Positions 51,975 to 59,994 of a DNA stretch of 64,000 bases are shown piece by piece. Numbering within the stretch: the stretch's first letter is position 1; the number at the start of each line of letters is the position of its first letter. A program made the translations under genes and the position numbers. This DNA comes from Exiguobacterium acetylicum (lineage in GTDB: Bacteria; Bacillota; Bacilli; Exiguobacteriales; Exiguobacteriaceae): positions 1,452,001 to 1,516,000 of the forward strand of contig NZ_CP082333.1 of assembly GCF_019890935.1 (NCBI RefSeq), given 5' to 3'. The notes under the pieces were generated by a model that had not been told where the DNA came from, made no database searches, and was given only the letters and a program-made list of their open reading frames with translations.

Positions 51975-52469
51975 TTAACGGTTAGGCAAGATGTAAAAAA
52001 AGGTGACGGTCGAGCTGACAGGTGTCTCTTCCGTATAATCAACCAATTCCTCCTGAGATTGATGAATCGTATACCGGTTGCCCGGAAAGAGTTCCGTTAC
52101 CCAGGTCGGAACGTGTGAAGCGAGAGGGAACGACTGAATCCGCTCAAGTGGGAATGGGGTTCCGTCTGGATTCGTCGTGTGGACATGTAGTGCGTCTTGT
52201 GAAGCATCCTCAAGAACAATCGTTATGTAAAGCTGATGTTCAATCTGTTTTTCCGTTAGTTTTTGTTGCATGTCCTGCATAGCGCTCAACGCGATCCGAA
52301 GATGTGCTTTACGAATGCGCAGACTCGCGTTGCCATGTCCGGAAAAGTCAGGGTGCTCGTGCCAGTCGTTAAACCAAACGTCTGGATCAATATAGGCTGG
52401 AGAAGAAAAACTGTTGAATTCCAGTTCGAGATTTTTAAAATAACGGCGTTTACCGCGGAATTTTTTCAT
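51975..52469 (-). CDS. Hypothetical soluble protein, 164 residues
   Basis: A basic N-terminus (MKKFRGKRRYFKNLEL), aromatic-rich first half (YIDPDVWFNDWHEHPDFSG), and strand-rich second half. No known motif recognised. Start chosen at 52469 with AAAGG ten bases upstream; an ATG 14 codons earlier has no ribosome site but remains possible. Confidence 0.55.
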   Translation of the reverse strand: MKKFRGKRRYFKNLELEFNSFSSPAYIDPDVWFNDWHEHPDFSGHGNASLRIRKAHLRIALSAMQDMQQKLTEKQIEHQLYITIVLEDASQDALHVHTTNPDGTPFPLERIQSFPLASHVPTWVTELFPGNRYTIHQSQEELVDYTEETPVSSTVTFFYILPNR

Positions 52470-52587
52470 GAGCGATATACCTTTCGTTAAAGGGATTTTT
52501 TTATTTTTCATACGGGAAATAAGACGAAGACACTAAAAATGGGTAAATAAAAACCAATGACTTGAATGGCATGACACGTTTTTAAGT

Positions 52588-52891
52588 GACGAACTGATCG
52601 CGCGGACGTTCCCGGTGTCGTAATCGCCACCGCCTTGTTGACACTGGTCTATACGATCGATTACGCCATTATGAATCAGAACATGACCTACGCGCTCGGT
52701 GCAGATATCTGTTTCTGATCAACTGTAGTTTTATTTTGATCGCGACGTTGCTCGGTGTCAAATAGCTCCTACGGACGGATTAAAGTTTACAGATCCAGTC
52801 ATCAATACGAATCGATTATTTCCTGATCTCTGACTTGAATCAACTTGATCCTGACCAACTAGAGAAATTGTTCAATGAACGTGTGCCGTGA
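52588..52891 (+). pseudogene. Decayed gene remnant
   Basis: Pieces of a readable protein are spread over all three frames: DELIARTFP, then a membrane-like piece containing VVIATALLTLVYTIDYAIMN, then INCSFILIATLLGVK, then PVINTNRLFPDL, and finally LNQLDPDQLEKLFNERVP ending in TGA at 52889. At least three frame changes are needed to join them, so this is a broken gene or two. It lies directly before the ion channel gene. Confidence 0.55.
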
Positions 52892-52915
52892 TGACGGAAC
52901 TGAGGAGGAGAGAGC

Positions 52916-53266
52916 ATGCTGGCGTTCTTTATCTTGATCCGAAATTTTTTTCATGTCATTCGTATCTTATTCAAGCAAGAAGAACAGAAGGCATTGATGA
53001 TCATGGTTGGGGCACTTTTCTTGATTGGGACTGTCTTTTATCACAATGTCGAACAGTTCAGTATTCTGGACGCCTTTTATTTCTCCGTCATGACGCTCGC
53101 GACGGTCGGATACGGGGATCTCGTCCCACAGACAGCGTTCGGTAAATTGTTTTCGATCGTGTACGTCATGCTTGGCGTCGGTGTTCTCAGTGCCGTCATC
53201 GTGAACGTCAATATGGCATTAAAACAATATCACCGGGAGAAGAAAAAGAAAGAAGAGCAGAAATGA
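52916..53266 (+). CDS. Two-helix potassium channel subunit
   Basis: A 116-residue pore protein: TM1 about 27-43, pore helix and selectivity filter TLATVGYGDLVP (filter TVGYGD at 63-68), TM2 about 80-100, and a short Lys/Glu-rich tail (KKKKEEQK). It lacks an RCK or other gating domain, so it resembles the KcsA/MthK pore only. GAGGAGGAG precedes the ATG. Confidence 0.88.
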   Translation: MLAFFILIRNFFHVIRILFKQEEQKALMIMVGALFLIGTVFYHNVEQFSILDAFYFSVMTLATVGYGDLVPQTAFGKLFSIVYVMLGVGVLSAVIVNVNMALKQYHREKKKKEEQK

Positions 53267-53368
53267 AATCAGATTTGACGCTTTTCTTGCAATGATCCGC
53301 GGAGCAATCGTCGGGTTCTGTATAGAGGAACTTCTAACGAAACATTTTGGAAATCCTCTCTCATTATC

Positions 53369-53384
53369 CGATAAATAAATTTAT
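53369..53384. promoter_or_regulatory. Shared 16-mer, possible LysR-type binding site, copy 1
   Basis: CGATAAATAAATTTAT, containing the dyad ATAAATTTAT, 84 bases before the LysR start. Identical copy at 55487-55502. Confidence 0.55.
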
Positions 53385-53467
53385 GACTTACTAAATTATT
53401 CGTTATTTGTCTTATGGATTGAATGAATCTATACTTTTTAAGAAGACCCAGCAAAAGGAGAAACTAT

Positions 53468-54322
53468 ATGATTGATTTTGAATGGTATCGCAGTTTCATT
53501 CACGTTTACCAACAGCGTTCCGTCTCGGCAGCGGCAAGAATTCGTTTTTTGACGCAACCGGCGGTCAGCCAGCATATCGCGGCACTAGAAGCAGAACTAG
53601 AGACGTCCTTGTTCATCCGTGCGCCACGGCAAATGATTTCGACGGACGCGGGAACAGCCCTCTATACACAAGTCGTCGGATTGATTGATCGGCTCGAGGA
53701 GTTATCGCTTGAGATGAAGTACGAAGCAGGGGAACAACCTCGTCCGGTCTTGAAGTTCGGGGGACCGACGGAATTCGTCACGCATGGGATCGTACCGAAG
53801 CTACCGCTCGACGTCGCACAGTTCACGGTAGTCTTTGATTTGACGGTTCCCTTGTTGCAACGCTTGCTTGCGAATGAGCTCGACTTCATCATCGCAACGA
53901 AGCGGATCGATGAACCGGGTGTCCAGTACGTCCCGATCGCTGACGAACGCTTTCATTTGATCGCCCCGATCAGCTACGAAGTTCCGGAAGCGGATCTAAA
54001 GGAATGGATGGACCGTCAGCGTTGGATCAGTTACGGACTCGAGCTGCCGATCATTCGTCGGTACTATCAGACGCAGTTCGGAGAACGACCTGGGATCCGT
54101 CCGGAAATGATCTTACCGAACGTCGATGCGATACTAAAAGCGATCGAAGCAGGACACGGGATCAGCGTCTTGCCCGATTATCTCGTCGAGGCAGCGGTCA
54201 GTGCTGGACGGGTACAACGGATTGCGCCGGAACGATTCGCGACGAATCAGTTATACGTCGCCTATCGAACGGACTCGCGTCATGATCCGGTTTTGCAACA
54301 GGTGATTAAGGCGTTAGGTTGA
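53468..54322 (+). CDS. LysR family transcriptional regulator
   Basis: A 284-residue LTTR: winged helix SFIHVYQQRSVSAAARIRFLTQPAVSQHIAALEAELETSLF at residues about 8-50, then the substrate-binding domain (FGGPTEFVTHGIVPKL to the end). The start at 53468 follows AAAGGAG. It shares a 16-bp motif with the promoter of the DJ-1/ABM genes on the opposite strand, its likely targets. Confidence 0.9.
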   Translation: MIDFEWYRSFIHVYQQRSVSAAARIRFLTQPAVSQHIAALEAELETSLFIRAPRQMISTDAGTALYTQVVGLIDRLEELSLEMKYEAGEQPRPVLKFGGPTEFVTHGIVPKLPLDVAQFTVVFDLTVPLLQRLLANELDFIIATKRIDEPGVQYVPIADERFHLIAPISYEVPEADLKEWMDRQRWISYGLELPIIRRYYQTQFGERPGIRPEMILPNVDAILKAIEAGHGISVLPDYLVEAAVSAGRVQRIAPERFATNQLYVAYRTDSRHDPVLQQVIKALG

Positions 54323-54330
54323 ATTAAGTT

Positions 54331-54376
54331 AAAAAAGTCCAATCCACAAGCAAATTCTTGAGGATTGGACTTTTTT
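54331..54376. terminator. Strong bidirectional terminator
   Basis: A 15-bp stem AAAAAAGTCCAATCC/GGATTGGACTTTTTT between converging genes. Confidence 0.88.
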
Positions 54377-54390
54377 GTATGAAATATACA

Positions 54391-54678
54391 TTACTTCGAT
54401 ACGTCACTTAAGAACGTCAATGCACGATCAGCGACGAGATGGACACTGTCTGCTCGATAGGCTTGATAGTGCGGTGAGGCGACATGCTGATCGAAGGCGT
54501 CTTGGTCACGCCATTGTTCATAAAAGTAGAAGACGTTCGGAGCATCGATAGCGCGATGTGCCTGATACGTCAGACACCCTGCTTCTGCACGCGAAGGGGC
54601 GATCACACCTTCGATGATGGAAGCGAGCTGTTCGCCTTGATTCGGATGCGCTTCGATCCGGGCAATCAGTTGAATCAT
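54391..54678 (-). CDS. Antibiotic biosynthesis monooxygenase-domain protein (quinol monooxygenase-like)
   Basis: A 95-residue single ABM domain: IQLIARIEAHPNQGEQLASII, then SRAEAGCLTYQAHRAID, FYFYEQWRDQDAFDQHVASPHYQAY. These small ferredoxin-fold proteins (YgiN type) oxidise quinols without cofactors; some act on other substrates. AGGAGG precedes the ATG. It lies 54 bases after the DJ-1 gene on the same strand, probably in one unit. Confidence 0.85.
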   Translation of the reverse strand: MIQLIARIEAHPNQGEQLASIIEGVIAPSRAEAGCLTYQAHRAIDAPNVFYFYEQWRDQDAFDQHVASPHYQAYRADSVHLVADRALTFLSDVSK

Positions 54679-54732
54679 CGATAGAACCTCCTATGAAAAG
54701 AGATCCTTCATCCAAAGGATCCCTTGTTTCGA

Positions 54733-55395
54733 TTAGTTAAGTGTATTGATGACGGCTTTTGCGACCGCAATCGTAGATTGTGGATTTTGACCCGTGACAA
54801 GGTTTCCGTCGACTTGGACGTTTTCCGTGAAGTTGTCAGCCGTGATGATGTTCGCACCAAGTTCACGAAGACGTGTCTCAAGCAAGAATGGCATGTAGAC
54901 GTCAAGGCCTGTCGCGCGTTCTTCTTCATCCGTGAACGTTGCGATCGTCTTTCCAGCGACGAGTGGTGTTCCGTCTGAGAGTGTCGCACTGACGAGTCCA
55001 GCGGGTCCGTGGCAGACCGCAGCGACCGTCTTGTTCGCTTCAAACAATGTCCGAAGGGCGTTGTTCAAAGCATCACTTTGTGGCAAGTCGAACATCGTAC
55101 CGTGTCCACCTGGCATGAAGATTGCATCGAATGCCGAGAAATCCTGGATTGCTTTTAAATCAAGTGTCTCTTTCAAGAGTGGAGCTGTCGCTTGAATCTC
55201 AGCTGGGACTTCGTCTTCAAGGCTTCGTGCGTCGATTGGTGATTCGCCGCCGTTCGGGCTTGCGACCGTTACCGTATATCCTGCGTTCTTGAATTCGATG
55301 TAAGCTTCCGCAAACTCAGACAACCAAAGTCCTGTTGCGTGACCTTCCTTCATTTCTTTCGCGTTCGTGACGACCATTAAGATGTGTTTACTCAT
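54733..55395 (-). CDS. DJ-1/PfpI family protein (Hsp31-like glutamine amidotransferase fold)
   Basis: A 220-residue DJ-1 superfamily member: SEFAEAY (acidic residue Glu 27), and the nucleophile elbow AAVCHGPAGL with Cys 128-His 129. The size and motif set match Hsp31/YDR533C-like glyoxalase III or chaperone types, often linked to methylglyoxal or electrophile defence. AAGGAGG upstream. Its promoter contains the 16-mer shared with the LysR gene. Confidence 0.88.
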   Translation of the reverse strand: MSKHILMVVTNAKEMKEGHATGLWLSEFAEAYIEFKNAGYTVTVASPNGGESPIDARSLEDEVPAEIQATAPLLKETLDLKAIQDFSAFDAIFMPGGHGTMFDLPQSDALNNALRTLFEANKTVAAVCHGPAGLVSATLSDGTPLVAGKTIATFTDEEERATGLDVYMPFLLETRLRELGANIITADNFTENVQVDGNLVTGQNPQSTIAVAKAVINTLN

Positions 55396-55486
55396 GATGT
55401 GTTCCTCCTTTTTCGTTTGCCGATTGGCTACGTGATTAGAATACGCCCGCTTGAATCAAAAAACAAATTAATAAAAATGAGCTTAT

Positions 55487-55502
55487 CGATAAATAAATTT
55501 AT
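55487..55502. promoter_or_regulatory. Shared 16-mer, possible LysR-type binding site, copy 2
   Basis: Identical to 53369-53384, located about 90 bases upstream of the DJ-1 gene at 55395. Confidence 0.55.
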
Positions 55503-55539
55503 ACGTAAAATAACCAGATGATTAGCACCATCTGGTTGA

Positions 55540-56670
55540 TCATGTTTCGGACGAGGGACGTAAAAGTGTCGTCCAATAATAGATCCCCTGAAAGAGAATT
55601 AAAAGTAAGGATAGGAGCACCACGAGTAGCAACAAGAAGGGAGAGAAAATGAAGAAACTACCTACGAGTAAAAATGTCAGCAAGAGACGGAGTTGGAGAA
55701 AACGTCTCGTCATTCGAACAGACACGGTATCTTTTTGCCCGGTCAATCCGATACCACCGGTCGTCCAAATAAACAGCAGGGTCGCACTGAAAAAGAGCAG
55801 AACAGCATCCGGATCAGTTGCGATATAACCTGAAAAAGCGCTACGGACGAGCAATAAAGATATCACGATACCAAGGTTCCACATGCCCCACCAATAGACG
55901 TGCCAGGCGGTCGGATGATACAGCCGGTAGATGACTTGATCGTAGTAGATCCAAAAACAGCAGACGAGATAGAGGAAGAGTAAGAACGGGTACAATAAAC
56001 CTTCTCCTGTTGCCAGCAAGTCGATCACGCCAAGGACACCTTCTCCGAGGACAAGCATCGTGAACAAGCCGAACCGTTCAGGCAAGTGATTGCGTGTCAA
56101 CTCGGGAAGTTGTTCGTGAGCACGTAACGTCCACAGCGTCTGAAATAACTCAATGAGTAAAGCAAGCAGGACGAGCGGTAAAAATGCAACCCAATAACTG
56201 AATGTGACGAGGAGCATCGCGGTGCCATGTCCGAGCAACAAAATACGGAAGGTTCTTCTTTGTGCCTCTTCCGTCATTCGGACAGTACCCCACATGAATA
56301 AGAGCCAAAGACGAGAGAGGATAAAGCTTAGGACGAACCAGCCGACATGTCCTTCGACGACATGGTGAACAGAGTAAGCGAACAAGCCAATCGGTATCAT
56401 CAAGGCGATCAAGAGAAGACGATGGCGGCTTGTATTTTCCTCATAGCGATCGGAATAGAACGTCGTACTCCGCCAGACGATCCAAGGTGCGATGAAAAAT
56501 ACCAAGAAGAGTAGAAGCGTCGACATGATGCCTTCGGATAGATGCGCTTCAACGAAATGAATCGCTTCGACGAGAGAAGCGATGAAAACGAGATCAAAGA
56601 ACAGTTCAATCCACGACGCCTGTCGGTGCCCAGTCGTCGTATGAATCGTTGGTCGTGACCATTCGTGCAT
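55540..56670 (-). CDS. Low temperature requirement protein A (LtrA) family membrane protein
   Basis: A 376-residue multi-helix membrane protein with the LtrA opening ASWIELFFDLVFIASLVEAIHF and RFGLFTMLVLGEGVLGVI in the middle. LtrA was first linked to cold growth in Listeria; the biochemical role is unknown. AGGAGG lies before the ATG. It is followed by the LysR-linked DJ-1 gene and preceded by another DJ-1 gene on the same strand, 12 bases away, so part of that operon. Confidence 0.88.
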   Translation of the reverse strand: MHEWSRPTIHTTTGHRQASWIELFFDLVFIASLVEAIHFVEAHLSEGIMSTLLLFLVFFIAPWIVWRSTTFYSDRYEENTSRHRLLLIALMIPIGLFAYSVHHVVEGHVGWFVLSFILSRLWLLFMWGTVRMTEEAQRRTFRILLLGHGTAMLLVTFSYWVAFLPLVLLALLIELFQTLWTLRAHEQLPELTRNHLPERFGLFTMLVLGEGVLGVIDLLATGEGLLYPFLLFLYLVCCFWIYYDQVIYRLYHPTAWHVYWWGMWNLGIVISLLLVRSAFSGYIATDPDAVLLFFSATLLFIWTTGGIGLTGQKDTVSVRMTRRFLQLRLLLTFLLVGSFFIFSPFLLLLVVLLSLLLILFQGIYYWTTLLRPSSET

Positions 56671-56682
56671 GTTCAGACCTCC

Positions 56683-57387
56683 TTATGCTTCAAGCAATTC
56701 GATGACACGCATTGCGACTTCCTGTCCCGATTCTTGCTGTTGCCCGGTGATGAGATGTCCATCGACGACTGAAAACGATGTCCACGGGGAGGCGGAGACG
56801 AACACCGCACCAAGACGCTTCGCTTCCTCCTCGATGCGAAACGGCATGACACGCATGCCTGCTGCTTGATCAGCTAAATCTTCTTCCGCGTTCGTAAAGC
56901 CGGTCATGCGTTTGTTTTCGACGAACGGGCGCGCGCCATCATTTAGATAAAGTAATAGACTCGTACCGTGACATAGTGCCGCTGATGGTTTTCCTGCACC
57001 ATAAAAGGCGAGAAAGGCTTCATGGAGCGAAGTGGCTTGTTCAAACGTAAACATCGGGGCTTGACCACCAGCGACGAGAATGGCATCAAATCCTGTGAGG
57101 TCCAGATCATCGATGCGCGGTGTCGCTGACAGGCGTGTCAAAAATTCAAGGTTATCCCGATACGACAGTGAGAGCTGATCATGAGCAGAGTATCCGCTTG
57201 GATCAGTAGGATCACTGAGTGCATCCCAATCAACTTTACCGCCATCTGGACTGGCAATCGTCACGTGATACCCGTGTTTTTGAAACATTTCCAGCGGATG
57301 GGTCAACTCTGATAACCAAAACCCGACCGGCCATTGTGTTGTCGATGAGACGGTTGGATTCGAAACGACGATTAAGATCGTTTTCAT
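56683..57387 (-). CDS. DJ-1/PfpI family protein
   Basis: A 234-residue paralogue of the 54733 product: GFWLSELTHPLEMF (Glu 27), ASPDGGKVDWDALSDP, and SAALCHGTSLLL with Cys 139-His 140. The start at 57387 follows AGGAGG; the frame extends upstream into the HxlR gene without a site. Lies between HxlR and LtrA genes on the same strand. Confidence 0.87.
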   Translation of the reverse strand: MKTILIVVSNPTVSSTTQWPVGFWLSELTHPLEMFQKHGYHVTIASPDGGKVDWDALSDPTDPSGYSAHDQLSLSYRDNLEFLTRLSATPRIDDLDLTGFDAILVAGGQAPMFTFEQATSLHEAFLAFYGAGKPSAALCHGTSLLLYLNDGARPFVENKRMTGFTNAEEDLADQAAGMRVMPFRIEEEAKRLGAVFVSASPWTSFSVVDGHLITGQQQESGQEVAMRVIELLEA

Positions 57388-57456
57388 GAAAAAATCCTCC
57401 TGTTCGTGGTGTGATGGATGACTTAATGTCATCGTATCAAACACGTTCAGAAGGAC

Positions 57457-57467
57457 AAGTACGCACA
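57457..57467. promoter_or_regulatory. HxlR-type half-site before the DJ-1 gene
   Basis: AAGTACGCACA matches the core of operator repeat 2 at 5458 (AAGTACGCAC). It lies just after the HxlR stop and about 70 bases before the DJ-1 start. Confidence 0.35.
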
Positions 57468-57806
57468 TTAAGGTGAGTGGGATGCTTTATACTGCATCCC
57501 CCATTGTTGTAAGGCACGTAGAATCGGCTCGAGGTCACGTCCCTGATCCGTCAGACCGTATTCGACGTGCGGTGGGTTTTCCTGAAAGTCATGACGGAAG
57601 ATGAATCGTTCTTCTTCAAGCACTTTTAATGTATCCGATAAAACTTTATGGCTGATGCCGGGAACGAGACGTTTCAATTCACCATACCGACGATTTTTTA
57701 AGAACAGTTGCCATAAGACTAACACTTTCCACTTGCCCATCAAGACGTTCATGCTGAGCTGGACCGGACAGTCGAATTCACGCGTCTGATAGAGAAAACG
57801 TGCCAT
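57468..57806 (-). CDS. HxlR family transcriptional regulator
   Basis: A 112-residue winged helix: TREFDCPVQLSMNVLMGKWKVLVLWQLF, YGELKRLVPGISHKVLSDTLKVLEEERFI (recognition helix) and VEYGLTDQGRDLEPILRAL. The conserved sensor-type Cys occurs in DCPVQ near the N-terminus, as in HypR/YodB-like redox sensors. Start at 57806 with GAGGT. It overlaps no gene but starts 8 bases after the quinone reductase stop. Confidence 0.9.
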   Translation of the reverse strand: MARFLYQTREFDCPVQLSMNVLMGKWKVLVLWQLFLKNRRYGELKRLVPGISHKVLSDTLKVLEEERFIFRHDFQENPPHVEYGLTDQGRDLEPILRALQQWGMQYKASHSP

Positions 57807-57814
57807 AAGTGACC

Positions 57815-58348
57815 TCACTTTCGTGTTGGAACAAGAAGTGTCCGGTCAATGAGTGATGTGGTTGCCTCTGCTAATGCTTCATCGGATAAGGTGCGGACGC
57901 CGGACAAAATGTACGGGGGTAAAAACGTCATCCCCGTCAAATTCGCCATCGCTTGAAACGGTGTCGTCAATTGATCAAACGTGAAGCGATTTAAACCCGA
58001 CGGCTGGTAAGCTTCCGCTGGACCGCCCGTTGAAAAAGCGAGTAACAGTTCCTTCCCATGCAATCGTGTACCAGCTTGACCATAAGCCCAGCCGTAAGCA
58101 AGTACCTCGTCTTGCCATAGTTTCAGTAAAGCGGGGCTGCTATACCAAAAGAACGGAAACTGGAGTACGATCCGGTCGTGTGCCATCAATAACTCCTGTT
58201 CCCGTTTTACATCAATCTTAAAATCGGGATAGGCGGCGTACAAATCATGAACCATCACGTTTTCTTGCTGTTGAAACGCGTGCATCCACGTTCGATTGAT
58301 ACGAGAATTTGTTAGATCCGGATGGGCGACGATAACGAGTGTCTTCAT
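57815..58348 (-). CDS. NAD(P)H dehydrogenase (quinone), flavodoxin-like fold
   Basis: A 177-residue FMN/FAD quinone reductase of the YwrO/KefF type: VIVAHPDLTNSRINRTW (phosphate-binding start), RIVLQFPFFWYSSPALLKLWQDEVLAYGWAYG (flavin site) and LLAFSTGGPAEAY. Reduces quinones by two electrons, avoiding semiquinone radicals. GGAGG upstream. Its start overlaps the SDR stop by 4 bases. Confidence 0.9.
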   Translation of the reverse strand: MKTLVIVAHPDLTNSRINRTWMHAFQQQENVMVHDLYAAYPDFKIDVKREQELLMAHDRIVLQFPFFWYSSPALLKLWQDEVLAYGWAYGQAGTRLHGKELLLAFSTGGPAEAYQPSGLNRFTFDQLTTPFQAMANLTGMTFLPPYILSGVRTLSDEALAEATTSLIDRTLLVPTRK

Positions 58349-59001
58349 TGTTGTTCCTCCTTGTAAATGCGTTCGATAGCTCGCTCTTGACGAAGCTCAT
58401 GTAAGGCTTGCGCGATATGCTGTGGTGCAAAGTAGGTTCCTTCTTTGACGAAACCGGCGATCGTCAACGTTCCGACATGGATCGATTGTTCCTTCAACTC
58501 GTCATGCAAGCTATACGCTAGATTTCGGAGTGCCGCTTTACCGAGCGATAAAGAAGCGACGTCGGCAACAGGTGAGAGCGCAAGTCCACCACCTGTCAGC
58601 AGGATCGATGCGTCAGGTGATAAGTACGGGAGTGCTGCATTGACGCTGTTGAGTGCACCGATGACATTGACTTCGAAGTCCGCGCGTAGATTTTCTGCGC
58701 GCAACACTGTTGGGCGACCTGGCGTGTTAGCTAGCGCATTATATAGCAGGACATCAATCGAGCCATGAATCCGTTTAATGACTTTAAATTGCGCCGCAAG
58801 CGAGACAGTAGTTCGTACATCCGCGACATGAGCGGTCGCATCGTATCCTTGATCTGTCAGGCGAGTGACGAGTGATTGAAGACGTTGTTCATCCCGCGCC
58901 ATCAGTGCGACGTGATAGCCGTCCTGTGCGAAACGAAGTGCCGTATGATATCCGATTCCGGGACCGGCGCCAATGATTACTATGGTTTGTTGTGTAGTCA
59001 T
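58345..59001 (-). CDS. Short-chain dehydrogenase/reductase
   Basis: A 218-residue SDR: IVIIGAGPGIGYHTALRFAQDG (a GxGPGIG variant of the cofactor loop), LYNALANTPG in place of NNAG, and SLSLGKAALRNLAYSL where the catalytic Tyr of YxxxK is replaced (SLGKAAL). The missing Tyr suggests an atypical or non-classical member. Start at 59001 after AAGGAG. First gene of the SDR-quinone reductase unit, under a MarR-type operator. Confidence 0.82.
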   Translation of the reverse strand: MTTQQTIVIIGAGPGIGYHTALRFAQDGYHVALMARDEQRLQSLVTRLTDQGYDATAHVADVRTTVSLAAQFKVIKRIHGSIDVLLYNALANTPGRPTVLRAENLRADFEVNVIGALNSVNAALPYLSPDASILLTGGGLALSPVADVASLSLGKAALRNLAYSLHDELKEQSIHVGTLTIAGFVKEGTYFAPQHIAQALHELRQERAIERIYKEEQQ

Positions 59002-59016
59002 GAAAACACTCCTTGA

Positions 59017-59036
59017 TAGTTGTATATACAAACGTT
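59017..59036. promoter_or_regulatory. MarR-type operator, copy 1
   Basis: Contains the palindrome TTGTATATACAA with AACGTT flank; 19 bases identical (inverted) to 59506-59525. It lies 16 bases before the SDR start. Confidence 0.7.
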
Positions 59037-59049
59037 AGGGCAAAAAAAC

Positions 59050-59487
59050 TCAAGCACGCTCAAGTTTTTCATTTGCATCCCGAAGCGATTTGCTCAGTTG
59101 TTTACTCTCGTCCTTGCCAAGAATCGCCGCATAATCAGCGAATAACTGCTTCAACGATTGACGAAACGAGCCGTAAACTTCTTCCCCCTCTGTCGTCAAG
59201 CGGACGTGAGATTGTTTCCCGCGTGATTCACGATGAATCCAACCGAGTGCTTCCAGTTTATCTAAGAACCGTGTGCTTGTTGAGGGAGCGAGTGATAAGC
59301 GCTGACTTAATTCCTTTTGTGTGATGTCCGGATGGAAATGGACGACGAGCATCATGTAGTAATAGGAGGGTGCGAGCTCACCGTCGATAGCTTGATCAGC
59401 CAATTTGGCGATATTACGGGCAAAGCGGCTCGACGTGAAATAGAGACAATACGTCAATAAATCCTCCTCTTCCTGAATCAATGACAT
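59050..59487 (-). CDS. MarR family transcriptional regulator
   Basis: A 145-residue winged helix: HPDITQKELSQRLSLAPSTSTRFLDKLEALGWIHRESRGKQSHVRLT carries HTH and wing. AAGGAG lies upstream of the ATG at 59487. Identical palindromic sites before this gene and before the SDR operon strongly suggest autoregulation and control of that operon. Confidence 0.9.
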   Translation of the reverse strand: MSLIQEEEDLLTYCLYFTSSRFARNIAKLADQAIDGELAPSYYYMMLVVHFHPDITQKELSQRLSLAPSTSTRFLDKLEALGWIHRESRGKQSHVRLTTEGEEVYGSFRQSLKQLFADYAAILGKDESKQLSKSLRDANEKLERA

Positions 59488-59505
59488 GAATCATGCTCCT
59501 TCCTT

Positions 59506-59525
59506 AACGTTTGTATATACAACTT
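59506..59525. promoter_or_regulatory. MarR-type operator, copy 2
   Basis: AACGTTTGTATATACAACTT, just upstream of the MarR gene ribosome site. Confidence 0.7.
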
Positions 59526-59536
59526 AAAACGATAAA

Positions 59537-59564
59537 AGCAGGATGTCAAGAGAGACATCCTGCT
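59537..59564 (-). terminator. Terminator of the 59577 gene
   Basis: AGCAGGATGTC/GACATCCTGCT stem, then TTTT on the minus strand. Confidence 0.8.
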
Positions 59565-59576
59565 CAGGTAGTCGAT

Positions 59577-59951
59577 TCACTTTAAGACAGGTTGGAACGT
59601 CGTACTCCGCGTAGCGACGATCACACTAGCAAGACTTGCGACTGTTCCAAGGACAGCGACAATGATCGTCGAGGATCCGTTCGGAATCAAGAAGCCGACG
59701 GGAATCAGTCCGACGAAACTGAAGACGATTAAGGATTGATAGACGACATTGATGATCTTCAGGACAGGATGTTCGAAAAATGATAGGACGAGCGGTGGTA
59801 AGAATAAGAAGATGATTAGTCCGATCGCGAGGTAAACCGATAACGGCTCTTCAAACGAAATGGTGTTTCCAGTTGAGTGGCGTGCAGCGACAAGGGTAGC
59901 GACGATCGCGACGCATAAGGTCACACAAACGAACGTTAACCGTTTTAACAT
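59577..59951 (-). CDS. Four-helix membrane protein, 124 residues
   Basis: Four hydrophobic segments (about 5-22, 36-54, 64-85, 90-112) with few charges between them. GGAGGGG precedes the ATG. Family not recognised; probably transcribed alone. Confidence 0.6.
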   Translation of the reverse strand: MLKRLTFVCVTLCVAIVATLVAARHSTGNTISFEEPLSVYLAIGLIIFLFLPPLVLSFFEHPVLKIINVVYQSLIVFSFVGLIPVGFLIPNGSSTIIVAVLGTVASLASVIVATRSTTFQPVLK

Positions 59952-59994
59952 ATGAACCCCTCCTTTTTACTCTAATTCCATAATAAACCATTTT

